From assembly GCA_001796935.1 (NCBI GenBank), contig MGNX01000089.1, positions 1 to 27,695 on the forward strand: a DNA stretch of 27,695 nucleotides, written 5' to 3'. The DNA comes from Chloroflexi bacterium RBG_16_60_22. Lineage in GTDB: Bacteria; Chloroflexota; Dehalococcoidia; Dehalococcoidales; RBG-16-60-22. The notes under the pieces are model-generated. The model searched no databases. It was not told where the DNA came from and saw only the letters and a list, made by a program, of their open reading frames with translations. A program made the position numbers and the translations under genes. Positions 17,066-24,922 of this stretch are shown here, in pieces; the stretch's first letter is position 1, and each line of letters starts with the position of its first letter.

Positions 17066-17099
17066 AGAGGTCGGGTATATGCCCGACCTCTTTTATTTT
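17066..17099 (+). terminator. Intrinsic terminator after the second receiver gene
   Basis: A perfect 10-bp stem, AGAGGTCGGG (17066-17075) with CCCGACCTCT (17082-17091), closes on TATATG and is followed by TTTATTTT. It ends the nuo-like/met/two-component transcription unit and separates it from the selenoprotein pair. Confidence 0.93.
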
Positions 17100-17127
17100 G
17101 ACCGAAGATTCACCGGCTTCGGTGCGG

Positions 17128-17156
17128 TTGACCGGAACCCGGGCGGGTGTTACACT
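17128..17156 (+). promoter_or_regulatory. Promoter of the selenoprotein pair
   Basis: TTGACC (17128-17133) and TACACT (17151-17156) are 17 nt apart. Transcription would start near 17163, leaving a short leader with AAGGAG (17174-17179). An inverted repeat, CCGAAG/CTTCGG (17102-17107 and 17117-17122), lies just upstream. Confidence 0.6.
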
Positions 17157-17186
17157 GGCAATAGCCAGTCCAAAAGGAGCACGAAC

Positions 17187-18857
17187 ATGCCCAACGGTCA
17201 ATACCAGGTACTCAGTCCCTGGGCGGAGGCCGACCCCATACCCTTCCGGGGCATCAACCCCCCGGTGGGCGATTTAGCTGGCAAGAAAATAGGCCTGCTG
17301 CGCAACAGTAAGCGCGGCGCCGAGCCAACGCTCCAGGTACTTGAAAATCGACTCAAGGGAAAGTACCCCACCGCCGGGTTCAGCTGGTTCGCCAACCTGA
17401 AACCCAATGAAAGGGCCGTCGACCATGACCGGGACGAATTCGAGAAATGGCTCAAGGAAGTGGACGCGGTCGTCGGCGCCATCGGCGACTGAGGGGCGTG
17501 CACCAAGTACCTTGTGTACGATGCGGCTTCCATCGAGGAGAGACACAAGCCCACGGTCACGCTGGTCAACCGGGGCTTTGCCAACGACACCGAGTCGGCC
17601 GCCCGCAGTCAGGGCCTCCCGGGACTGCGGTACATACCCGCCGCCGTCCCCTGCGAGGCCAGCATCATGGCGGACATCGAGGCCGGCGTTGACGGCGCCC
17701 TGGACGATATCATCGGGGCTCTGACCCGGCCCCTCACCCCCGAAGAAAAGTCGCCCGGGGGCAGGGAGCCGGAGAAACCGGCCCGGGTTATCTTCAAGGG
17801 CAGCCTCCGGGAGGTCAACCGCTTCCTCTACCAGCGGGGCTGGACGGACGGCCTCCCCATTATCCCCCCCACCGAAGAGGCCGTGGCCGAGATGCTCACC
17901 GGGACGGACCTGCCGCCGGACCACCTGCTGGGCAAGCTGCAGTCGCGGATGGGCAAGGCCACCATCGAGAAAATAGCCATCGCGGGCGTCATGGCCGGCT
18001 GCCTGCCTACTCATATGCCGGTGCTCATCGCCGGCACCATCGACCTGCTGGAATCGGAACCCGGCTTCACGGGCTATACCACCTTCGGGTTCAGCACCGG
18101 CTCCTGGGCGCCGTTCTGGATAATCAACGGCCCCATCCGCCACCAGATTAACGTCAACAGCAGCTCCGGCGCTCTCAGTCCGGGCAACATCGCCAACGCC
18201 GCCATCGGGCGCGCCATGGGACTCATCGTCAAGAACATCGGCGGCGTGCGCCAGGGCATCGAGGACATGGGCGTCATGGGTAACCCGATGAAATACACCT
18301 CGGTCATCGCCGAAAACGAGGAGGAGAGCCCCTGGGAGCCGCTCCACGTGGAGTACGGCTTCAAGAAGGAGGACAGCACCGTCACCCTCTCCTTCCCCCA
18401 GACCTACCTCCAGCACTGGCCTTACAGCGCTGATGCCCAGGGAGTCCTGCGGGCCGTGGTGGACAACACGCCGCGGGGCATGCGCCGCACTATCATCTTC
18501 ACCCCGCCCCACGCCAATAACCTGGCCCGGGAGGGGTTCGGCAAGGAAGACGTCAAGAAGTACATCGCGGAAAACAAGCTCGTGCCGGCCTCAATTATGA
18601 GAAGGATGCAGATGGGAAGACCGCCGCTGGACTACGGCAGCATACCGGAAAAGGACGATGAGCTGGTGCCGATGATAAAGGACCGCCGGTTTATCCGGGT
18701 CATCGTCGGGGGCGGGCCGGGCGCCTTCATCGCCCACTGCGTCGGCGGGGGCGCCACCCCCGGCCAGAAGGAGACCCAGCAGATAGAGCTGCCGAAGAGC
18801 TGGGACAGGCTGGTCGCTAGATATAAAAACGTGGTACCCACCTACGCCAAGTACTAG
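17187..18857 (+). CDS. UGSC-like selenoprotein with in-frame TGA (Sec102), first of tandem pair
   Basis: Read with TGA 17490-17492 as selenocysteine, this gene gives 556 residues. The N-terminal part has a Rossmann-like start (DLAGKKIGLLRNSKRGAEPT) and leads to DAVVGAIGD-Sec-GACTKYLVYDAA, so Sec102 and C105 form a UxxC redox motif. This pattern resembles the UGSC (seleno)protein family. After a linker near residue 200, a C-terminal domain of about 340 residues begins with RGWTDGLPIIPPTEEAVAEM (from about 217) and includes MAGCLPT (C272), NGPIRH and SPGNIANAAIGRAMG. I do not recognise its function. Codons, frame and protein similarity continue without a break across the TGA, and the next gene has the same TGA. 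No signal peptide is seen, so it should be cytosolic. An oxidoreductase role is inferred only from the Sec/Cys motif. Confidence 0.85.
17498..17519 (+). promoter_or_regulatory. Candidate SECIS hairpin, first selenoprotein gene
   Basis: Five bases after the TGA, GUGCA-C-CAAG (17498-17507) pairs with CUUG-UGUAC (17511-17519): nine base pairs with one bulged C and a UAC loop. If the closing G-C pair is open, the loop is GUACC, with G first and 15 nt from the TGA, close to what bacterial SECIS models expect. The element is also coding, so its conservation could partly reflect the protein. Confidence 0.55.
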
Positions 18858-18903
18858 CCGGGAAAAAGCCGGAGCAGAAAAATAAAACGGGGAGGTAAAA
18901 GAT

Positions 18904-20583
18904 ATGAGTGCGGAGAAATCGGGCGCTTCTTACGAGGTGCTCAGTCCCTGGTCGGAGGCCGACCCTATCCCCCTGAAGGGCCTGGCGCCGCGCCTGGCCG
19001 ACCTGGCCGGGAAGAAAATCGGCCTGCTGTGCAACAACAAGCGCGCCGCCTCCCTTATCTTGTCCGCCGCCGAGAGGATACTTAAAAAAAGATATCCCTC
19101 CATAAAGACGGGCTGGTTCAAGGCCAACACCTTCTCCGTGTCCGCGCTGGAAGCGGACCGGCGGGGGGAGTTCGAGGACTGGATAAAGGGCCTGGACGCC
19201 ATCGTGGCGGCCGTCGGCGACTGAGGGGCATGCACCAAGTACCTTGTGTACGACGCTATTTTCATCGAGGAGCACGGTAAACCGACCGCCACGTTCGTCT
19301 TCGAGCACTTTCTCAACGACGTCATGTCGGCGGCCTCTTCCCGGGGCATGCCCCTGGTGAGGGTCGTGGCGGAGACCATCGTCTCCGAGTCCACCGTCGT
19401 CCCGACCATCGAGGCGGCCATCACGGCCGTCGCCGATGACATGGTAGCCGCCCTGACGAAGCCGCTGACGGCCGGGGAGAAGTCACCGAAGCGCCGCGAG
19501 CCGGAAAACCCGCCGCGCCTGGCCTTCAAAGGCAGCCTGGAAGAGGTCAACCGTTTCTTCTACCAGCGGGGCTGGACGGACGGCCTCCCCATTATCCCCC
19601 CCACCGAGGAAGCCGTGGCCGAGATGCTCACCGGGACGGACCTGCCGGCCGACCACCTGGTGGCGGAGCTGGAGCCGCGGCGGGGCAAGGCCACCGTGGA
19701 GCGCATCGCCGTCAACGCGGTCATGGCCGGCTGCCTGCCGACCTATATGCCGCTGCTCATCGCCGGAGTGCAGTGCCTCACCGAGAGCCCCACCGCCGGG
19801 ATGATGGCGGCCAGCACGGGGTCGTTCTCCCCCTTCTGGCTCATCAACGGCCCCATCCGCCACGATATCCACGTCACCGGCACTTACGGGGCCGCCAGCC
19901 CGGGGAACATCGCCAACGCCGCCATCGGGCGGGCCATGGGCCTGATAACCAAGAACTTCCGGGGCATCCGCAAGCAAATCGAAGACATGGGCGTGCTCGG
20001 CAATCCGGGGAAGTACACCTGGGTCGTCGGGGAAAACGAAGAGAACAGCCCCTGGGAGCCTTTCCATGTGGAGCGCGGCTTCCAGAAGGGGGATAGCACG
20101 ATTACCGTCACCTTCCCGCAGTCCTTCCAGCAGATGATACCCTTCGGCACCGATGACAAGGGCATCCTGGCCACGGTGGTGGGCAGCCTTACCCCGGCGC
20201 GGATGGGCGTCTTCGGCCTGGCCCTGACCCCCTCCAACGCTAAAGCCCTGGCCGACGGCGGCTGGAACAAGGCGACCATTAAAGAGTACATCCTGAAGAA
20301 CACCCGCGTCCCCGAGGACTATTACTCAATACTCGGCCTCGAGTTCAGCGGGCCCTTCGACCGGGGCAACCAGAGCGCCCAGGGCGACCCCAAACTGGTC
20401 TTTCACCCCACCCCCCGCGACCCCGAGCCGGTCCAGATTTACGTCTATGGTGGCTTCGGGTCATGGCTGGGTTTCCTCCAGGGTGGGCCATCGCCGGCCA
20501 CCCGCAAGGCGGAGCTGCCCAAGAGCTGGGACAGGCTGGTGACTAGATACCGGAATATCGTGCCCAACTACGTGCGCTACTGA
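18904..20583 (+). CDS. UGSC-like selenoprotein with in-frame TGA (Sec107), second of tandem pair
   Basis: Reading TGA 19222-19224 as selenocysteine gives 559 residues collinear with the preceding gene. The N-terminal domain (DLAGKKIGLLCNNKRAASLI) leads to DAIVAAVGD-Sec-GACTKYLVYDAI, with Sec107 and C110. The C-terminal domain starts with RGWTDGLPIIPPTEEAVAEM (from about 222) and keeps MAGCLPT (C277), NGPIRH and SPGNIANAAIGRAMG. The two paralogues diverge in the first 100 residues, in the segment after the Sec motif and near the C-terminus; for example, this copy lacks the AHCVGGG segment of the first. GGGGAGGT at 18889-18896 is a strong ribosome binding site. The 46-nt gap holds no terminator, so the two are probably cotranscribed and may form a hetero-oligomer. 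Confidence 0.85.
19231..19250 (+). promoter_or_regulatory. Candidate SECIS hairpin, second selenoprotein gene
   Basis: The stem seen after the first TGA is repeated here: UGCA-C-CAAG (19231-19239) with CUUG-UGUA (19243-19250) around a UAC loop. It has eight base pairs and the same bulged C. The outermost pair of the first copy is lost here (A against C). Distance to the TGA is the same as in the first gene. Confidence 0.55.
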
Positions 20584-20604
20584 GCCACGGGCTGTGGCCA
20601 ACGC

Positions 20605-21789
20605 CTACGCCGGGAGCGACTCTATGAAGTCGCGGAGGTAAATCAGGGCGTGGTTGATGGTCCGGCTGATACGCAGCGGCACCCGGCCGGGGAGGCCGGG
20701 GGCTTCGGCCGAGCGGCTTTCCTTTTCCATGTCCACCGCGATGAAGGCACTGCCCCGCGGCGCGCCGGGGTCATCATGGTAAAACCCGGCGATGGCCAGC
20801 CCGATATCCGCCCCGAACTGGAGTCGGGCCGACCGGGCCATCGCGGCGGCGTTTTCATTCCCGACTCCGGAAGCGTCGGTCGTCAGCACGATACCGCCCT
20901 TGAAACACCCGGCGACCTCCGGCGTGCCGCTCAGCGTGGAACTCAGGCGGCCGCCGGTCAGCGACTCACTGACGGCCAGGGACAGCTTCCGGTCGCAGAG
21001 CAGCTTCCCCACCACTCCTTCCAGGGTAGCGGCATCCGCACCCCAGACATGGTGCTTCAGTATCTCCCTCACCTCACCCTCCCTCGCCGCCAGCATGGCG
21101 CCGGCCTCGGCCTCGGTGGCCGCCTTGGCCGTGATGCGCAGGTTGATGCCGTCCGGCCGGGCGTAGAGGGCCAGCGTCGGGTTGGCCGACCCCAGGTACG
21201 GCGTCACCAGCTCATCCACTTTACCCTCGGACAGGCCCCACGTCTTGAGCGTGCGCGATAGTATCACCGCCCCGCTCTTCTCCCTGAGCCGGGGCAGCAC
21301 GTGGCGGTGCCACATCTCCTGCATCTCGGCGGGGGGACCGGGCATCGTCACGATGATGCGCCCCTCCTTCTCCACCCACCAGCCCGGGGCCGTGCCGGCG
21401 GCGTTGTGCAGGGCCACCGCCGAGGGAATCACCGTGGCCTGCTTGATATTGTTCTCCGGCATTTCCAGACCGCGCCGCGAGAAGAAAGCCTCAACCTCTT
21501 TCTTGAGGTCGGCGTCCACCCTGGTCTTCTCCCCCAGCATCCCGGCGATGACCTCCCGCGTGATATCCCCCTGGGTGGGCCCCAGGCCGCCGGTGATGAT
21601 GACCAGGTCCGACCTCTCCCAGGCCTGCCGCAGCACCCCGGAGAACCTCCGGAAGTTGTCCCCTACCGTGGAGGAATAATAGAGGTCGATGCCCAGCGCG
21701 GCCAGCTGACCGGCCAGGAAAGGCGTGTTGACGTCGGTGACCTCCCCGAGCAGCAGCTCGGTGCCGCTGGTAATGATTTCCGCTTTCAT
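20605..21789 (-). CDS. cinA: CinA family protein (nicotinamide-nucleotide amidohydrolase type)
   Basis: CinA-type proteins recycle pyridine nucleotides: the C-terminal domain deamidates NMN, and the N-terminal COG1058/MoCF-like domain acts as a pyrophosphatase in some members. The 394-residue product starts at ATG 21789 (MKAEIITSGTELLLGEVTD). It has the MoCF-like domain (VIITGGLGPTQGDITREVIA; VTMPGPPAEMQEM), a middle linker domain and the C-terminal CinA domain (SLAVSESLTGGRLSSTLSG). The last is slightly shorter and more diverged than in typical 410-430-residue homologues. An in-frame ATG ten codons upstream is less likely, because family alignments begin at MKAEII. The gene converges with the selenoprotein pair, 21 nt apart, without a clear terminator between them. 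Confidence 0.94.
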   Translation of the reverse strand: MKAEIITSGTELLLGEVTDVNTPFLAGQLAALGIDLYYSSTVGDNFRRFSGVLRQAWERSDLVIITGGLGPTQGDITREVIAGMLGEKTRVDADLKKEVEAFFSRRGLEMPENNIKQATVIPSAVALHNAAGTAPGWWVEKEGRIIVTMPGPPAEMQEMWHRHVLPRLREKSGAVILSRTLKTWGLSEGKVDELVTPYLGSANPTLALYARPDGINLRITAKAATEAEAGAMLAAREGEVREILKHHVWGADAATLEGVVGKLLCDRKLSLAVSESLTGGRLSSTLSGTPEVAGCFKGGIVLTTDASGVGNENAAAMARSARLQFGADIGLAIAGFYHDDPGAPRGSAFIAVDMEKESRSAEAPGLPGRVPLRISRTINHALIYLRDFIESLPA

Positions 21790-21845
21790 GACAAGTCTAT
21801 TATCCGGCAAACGGCCCAAATGCTCAAGTGGCCGGCGGGCGGGTT

Positions 21846-21874
21846 TTGAACTCCCGGCCGGACTGTGCTAAGGT
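21846..21874 (+). promoter_or_regulatory. Promoter of the molybdopterin oxidoreductase gene
   Basis: TTGAAC (21846-21851) and TAAGGT (21869-21874) have a 17-nt spacer and lie 18 nt before the ATG at 21893. It is a moderate match to consensus. Confidence 0.45.
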
Positions 21875-21892
21875 GGAAATAAAGGCGGTATC

Positions 21893-22489
21893 ATGGAAGC
21901 TGACATCATCAAGAGCCCGGACACGGCCAGGAAAAACAGGGTGCCCCCCGGCCAGAAGCTGACGGAAAAGTGGCCGGTGCTGCACTACGGTACAGCGCAT
22001 AAAATAGACGTGGCCGGCTGGACTTTTAAAATATTCGGGCTGGTGGAAAAGGAACGGACGCTGACCTGGGACGAGTTCCGGGCTTTGCCGCACGTCAAGG
22101 TTTTTTCCGATATCCACTGCGTCACCACCTGGTCGAAGCTGGACAACCTCTGGGAGGGGGTGAGCACCGGCGTCATCAGGGACCTGGTGAGCATCAAGCC
22201 GGAGGCCCGCTACGTCATGGTCCACGGGGCCGGCGGGTTTACCACCAACCTCTCCGCGGACGACTTCTTTCAGCCGGATGTCCTCTTGGCGTTGAAACAC
22301 GACGGCCGGGATATACTGCCGGAGCACGGCGCTCCGGTGAGGCTGGTAGTGCCGCGCCTCTACTTCTGGAAGAGCGCCAAGTGGGTCACCGGTATTGAGT
22401 TCATGGCCGAGGAGCGGCCGGGGTTCTGGGAGTCCAACGGCTACCACCTCCGCGGCGACCCCTGGAAGGAAGAGCGGTACTCCCGCTGA
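21893..22489 (+). CDS. Sulfite-oxidase-fold molybdopterin-binding protein
   Basis: The 198-residue product belongs to the oxidoreductase molybdopterin-binding domain family (PF00174; sulfite oxidase / MsrP-YedY type). C76 in SDIHCVTTWSKLDN is the expected Mo-coordinating cysteine. Pterin-contact segments are visible in YVMVHGAGGFTTNLS and GAPVRLVVPRLYFWKSAKWV. There is no Tat or Sec signal peptide and no membrane anchor, so unlike YedY/MsrP the enzyme should be cytosolic. Its substrate cannot be read from the sequence. The neighbours (CinA and a methyltransferase, both on the other strand) do not suggest a pathway. Confidence 0.9.
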   Translation: MEADIIKSPDTARKNRVPPGQKLTEKWPVLHYGTAHKIDVAGWTFKIFGLVEKERTLTWDEFRALPHVKVFSDIHCVTTWSKLDNLWEGVSTGVIRDLVSIKPEARYVMVHGAGGFTTNLSADDFFQPDVLLALKHDGRDILPEHGAPVRLVVPRLYFWKSAKWVTGIEFMAEERPGFWESNGYHLRGDPWKEERYSR

Positions 22490-22507
22490 CAATAACTAAC
22501 GTCCAGC

Positions 22508-23143
22508 TTACTTGATGCTCTTCCTCGCCTCGATGAGCTTGAAGATTCCCGCAGCGAGGTCGGTAACCCTGACCACCACCAGCCCGCTCCGGACGACATT
22601 GTCCACGGTCTTCCGGTTGATGTTCGCTCCCATCAGACGCACCACCAGGGGATTGACCGTGTCCATCAGCCGGGCCAGGACGCGGTTGGCGCTGAGGACG
22701 TGCTCCAGCAGCAGCACTTTGCCCCCCGGCCGGCAGACGCGCGCCACCTCGGTCAGACCGCGGACGGGGTCGGGGACGGAGCAGAAGACGAAGCTGCCCA
22801 CCACGGTATCGAAGCTGGCGTCCTCAAACCGGAGGTCCTGGACGTCCATCGTCAGCAGGCGGACCCTGACCCCAAGCCGGGCCGCCTTGTCCCTGGCCCG
22901 CCGCAGCATTCCTTCGCTGAAATCGACGGCGGTAACGCTGGCGTTCTCCGGATAGTAGGGGAAATTCTTGCCGGTGCCCACCCCGACCTCCAGGACTTCC
23001 TGCCCCTCCACCTTGCTCCACAGCATCTGGCGCCAGCGACTGTACCGCGTCATCTCCACCACCCCCTCCATGAGGTCGTAGAGCGCCGCGTTTCTGTCAT
23101 AGCGCCTCCGTGCCGACTTCGTCTCCCGGTTTTCCGTTACCAT
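22508..23143 (-). CDS. Class I SAM-dependent methyltransferase
   Basis: The 211-residue product is a UbiE-like/Methyltransf_11 enzyme. Motif I is EVLEVGVGTGKNFPYYP near residue 50, followed by the acidic strand 2 (VTAVDFSEGML), motif LLTMDVQDLRFED and post-motif SFVFCSVPDPVRGLTEVARV. The C-terminal third (NRKTVDNVVRSGLVVVRVTD) matches proteins often annotated as phospholipid or quinone methyltransferases, but the substrate cannot be set from sequence alone. The ATG at 23143 is directly preceded by CAGG, a weak ribosome binding site. It is divergent from the Rrf2 gene and converges with the molybdoprotein gene. Confidence 0.9.
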   Translation of the reverse strand: MVTENRETKSARRRYDRNAALYDLMEGVVEMTRYSRWRQMLWSKVEGQEVLEVGVGTGKNFPYYPENASVTAVDFSEGMLRRARDKAARLGVRVRLLTMDVQDLRFEDASFDTVVGSFVFCSVPDPVRGLTEVARVCRPGGKVLLLEHVLSANRVLARLMDTVNPLVVRLMGANINRKTVDNVVRSGLVVVRVTDLAAGIFKLIEARKSIK

Positions 23144-23206
23144 CCTGATTAAATGATACTACTTTCCGTTCCAGGCGTCACTACAACGGCCGGCAGGCTG
23201 CCAATA

Positions 23207-23246
23207 CTTGACAGTCAAGGGTCGGAGTTTGTAGACTAAGATAGTC
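23207..23246 (+). promoter_or_regulatory. Promoter and two palindromes upstream of the Rrf2 gene
   Basis: TTGACA (23208-23213) and TAGACT (23232-23237) are 18 nt apart. A perfect palindrome, CTTGACAGTCAAG (23207-23219), overlaps the -35 box. A second inverted repeat, GACTA-AGA-TAGTC (23234-23246), covers the -10 box and the start site. Both are well placed for autoregulation by the Rrf2-type protein encoded next. Confidence 0.65.
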
Positions 23247-23267
23247 ACCTTTATCACCAATAAGCCG

Positions 23268-23711
23268 ATGAAACTATCTAGCCGGGGACGCTACGGGACG
23301 AGGGTGCTGCTGGACATCGCCATGCACAACGGCGAAGGGCCGGTGCCGCTGCGGGACATCGCGCGGCGCCAGCAGATACCGCTGGCCTACCTGAAGCGCC
23401 TGATAACCCCCCTGGTGGGCGCCGGCGTGATGCGGAGCCTGAGGGGCGTGGGCGGGGGCGTGCTGCTGGCCCGGCTGCCGCAGCAGGTAAACCTCCTCGA
23501 GGTTATCCGCCTGCTGGAAGGCACGTCGCCGCTGGTGGAATGCATCGACCGGCCGGAGGTCTGCGAGCGCTCCCGCGGTTGCGCCACCCGGGACCTCTGG
23601 ACCGAGCTGGACCGGGCCGCCCGCCAGGTCCTGGAGAGCACCACGCTGGAAGACCTGGTAGAGCGCCAGAAAATCAAGGACAAGAACGCCGGCGAGATGT
23701 ACTATATTTAA
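23268..23711 (+). CDS. Rrf2/IscR-family transcriptional regulator
   Basis: The 147-residue product has the Rrf2 winged-helix domain (MKLSSRGRYGTRVLLDIAMH, PLRDIARRQQIPLAYLKRLI, RSLRGVGGGVLLAR). Three cysteines, C92, C99 and C105, are nearly where IscR carries its [2Fe-2S] ligands (92, 98, 104), so it may sense Fe-S or redox status. The family also includes the cysteine-metabolism regulator CymR, and the following genes are sulfur amino-acid genes. I infer that it controls this cluster, though an IscR-like role is possible. No clear Shine-Dalgarno sequence precedes the ATG. The next gene starts 53 nt downstream with its own GGGAGGT site. Confidence 0.93.
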   Translation: MKLSSRGRYGTRVLLDIAMHNGEGPVPLRDIARRQQIPLAYLKRLITPLVGAGVMRSLRGVGGGVLLARLPQQVNLLEVIRLLEGTSPLVECIDRPEVCERSRGCATRDLWTELDRAARQVLESTTLEDLVERQKIKDKNAGEMYYI

Positions 23712-23764
23712 CCGGTTACCACCGGGGACAGTGATATTTATCCGGGGAAAACAGGGAGGTCAAC

Positions 23765-24907
23765 ATGGAGATAGAGAGCTTGAGCATCCACGCCGGAGAG
23801 CGGCCGGACCCCGCCTACGGTGCCGTCGGCACGCCCATCTACCAGACGTCCACCTTCGCCTTCTACGATGTCGGGAAAAACAGGGGCTATGACTACTCCC
23901 GCACCGCCAACCCGACGCGTAAAATCCTGGAGGAGACCATCGCGAAGCTGGAGGGGGGCAAGGCGGGGTTCTGCTTCGCCACCGGCATGGCCGCCGAGAC
24001 CACCGTGCTGCACCTGCTCAAGGCCGGCGACCACGTTATCAGCGGCGACGACGTTTACGGCGGGACCTTCCGCCTGCTGGAGAACGTGATGCGGCCCCTC
24101 GGCGTGGAGACCACTTTCATGAGGCTTAACGACCGGCGTAAAATCGAGGCCGCCATCCGGCCCAACACCCGGATGGTCTGGCTGGAGACGCCCTCCAACC
24201 CGCTGCTCAACATCACCGACGTGGAGATGGTGGCGGACGTCGCTAAAAAGCACCGCCTGCTCACGGCCATCGATAATACCTTCGCCTCCCCCGTGTTTTT
24301 AAGGCCCATCGACTACGGCATCGACCTCGTCGTCCACTCCACCACCAAGTACCTTAACGGCCACTGTGACGTGGTCGGCGGCGCCGTGGTGACCACCACC
24401 GACGAGCTTACCGAGCGGGTGCAGTTCCTGCTCAACGCCATGGGTACCTGCGCCTCGCCGTTCGACTGCTGGCTGGTGCTCCGCGGCATCGAGACGCTCT
24501 CCCTGCGGGTAAAACAGCACGCGCAGAACGCCGCCGCCGTCGCCGATTTCCTCGGCAGCCACCCGGCGGTGTCCAGGGTCTATTACCCCGGCCTGAAGTC
24601 CCACCCCGGGCACGATATAGCCCGGCGGCAGATGAAGGGCTTCGGGGGGATGGTCGCCTTCGAGCTCAAGGGCGGCACCGAGGCCGCCTACGCCTTCCTG
24701 AAAAAAGTAAAGCTTTTCCTCCTGGCGGAGTCGCTGGGCGGGGCCGCCTCGCTGGTGGCCCACCCGGCCACGATGACCCATGCCTCCATGCCCCGGGAGC
24801 ACCGCGAGAAAGCCGGCATCACGGAAGGCCTGGTCCGGTTGTCGGTCGGGCTGGAAAATATCAATGATATCATCGCCGACCTGCGCCAGGCCCTGGAGCC
24901 CGGATAG
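23765..24907 (+). CDS. Cystathionine gamma-synthase/gamma-lyase family PLP enzyme
   Basis: This 380-residue protein belongs to the Cys/Met metabolism PLP family. It could make cystathionine or homocysteine from activated homoserine, or cleave cystathionine; the sequence alone does not separate these. The typical N-terminus (SIHAGERPDPAYGAVGTPIY) is followed by YDYSRTANPTRKILE, the cofactor-binding region SGDDVYGGTFRL, and the Schiff-base lysine K195 in HSTTKYLNGHCDVVGG. The C-terminal SLGGAASLVAHPATMTHASM is also characteristic. The length is normal. It is followed after 15 nt by threonine synthase, which competes with it for the phosphohomoserine branch in many bacteria. Confidence 0.94.
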   Translation: MEIESLSIHAGERPDPAYGAVGTPIYQTSTFAFYDVGKNRGYDYSRTANPTRKILEETIAKLEGGKAGFCFATGMAAETTVLHLLKAGDHVISGDDVYGGTFRLLENVMRPLGVETTFMRLNDRRKIEAAIRPNTRMVWLETPSNPLLNITDVEMVADVAKKHRLLTAIDNTFASPVFLRPIDYGIDLVVHSTTKYLNGHCDVVGGAVVTTTDELTERVQFLLNAMGTCASPFDCWLVLRGIETLSLRVKQHAQNAAAVADFLGSHPAVSRVYYPGLKSHPGHDIARRQMKGFGGMVAFELKGGTEAAYAFLKKVKLFLLAESLGGAASLVAHPATMTHASMPREHREKAGITEGLVRLSVGLENINDIIADLRQALEPG

Positions 24908-24922
24908 AAGGAGGTGGTTGGA

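Noticed and set aside
17187..17492. Interpretation of the first selenoprotein gene as a short gene ending at TGA plus a separate downstream gene or a nonsense pseudogene
   Set aside because: The downstream frame continues immediately without its own ribosome binding site, and the neighbouring paralogue has the identical TGA and the identical following motif, so recoding is the simpler explanation.
17187..20583. General reassignment of TGA as a sense codon (e.g. Gly or Trp)
   Set aside because: TGA serves as a normal stop in other genes of the window, such as ppsA, and no other gene shows internal TGA codons.
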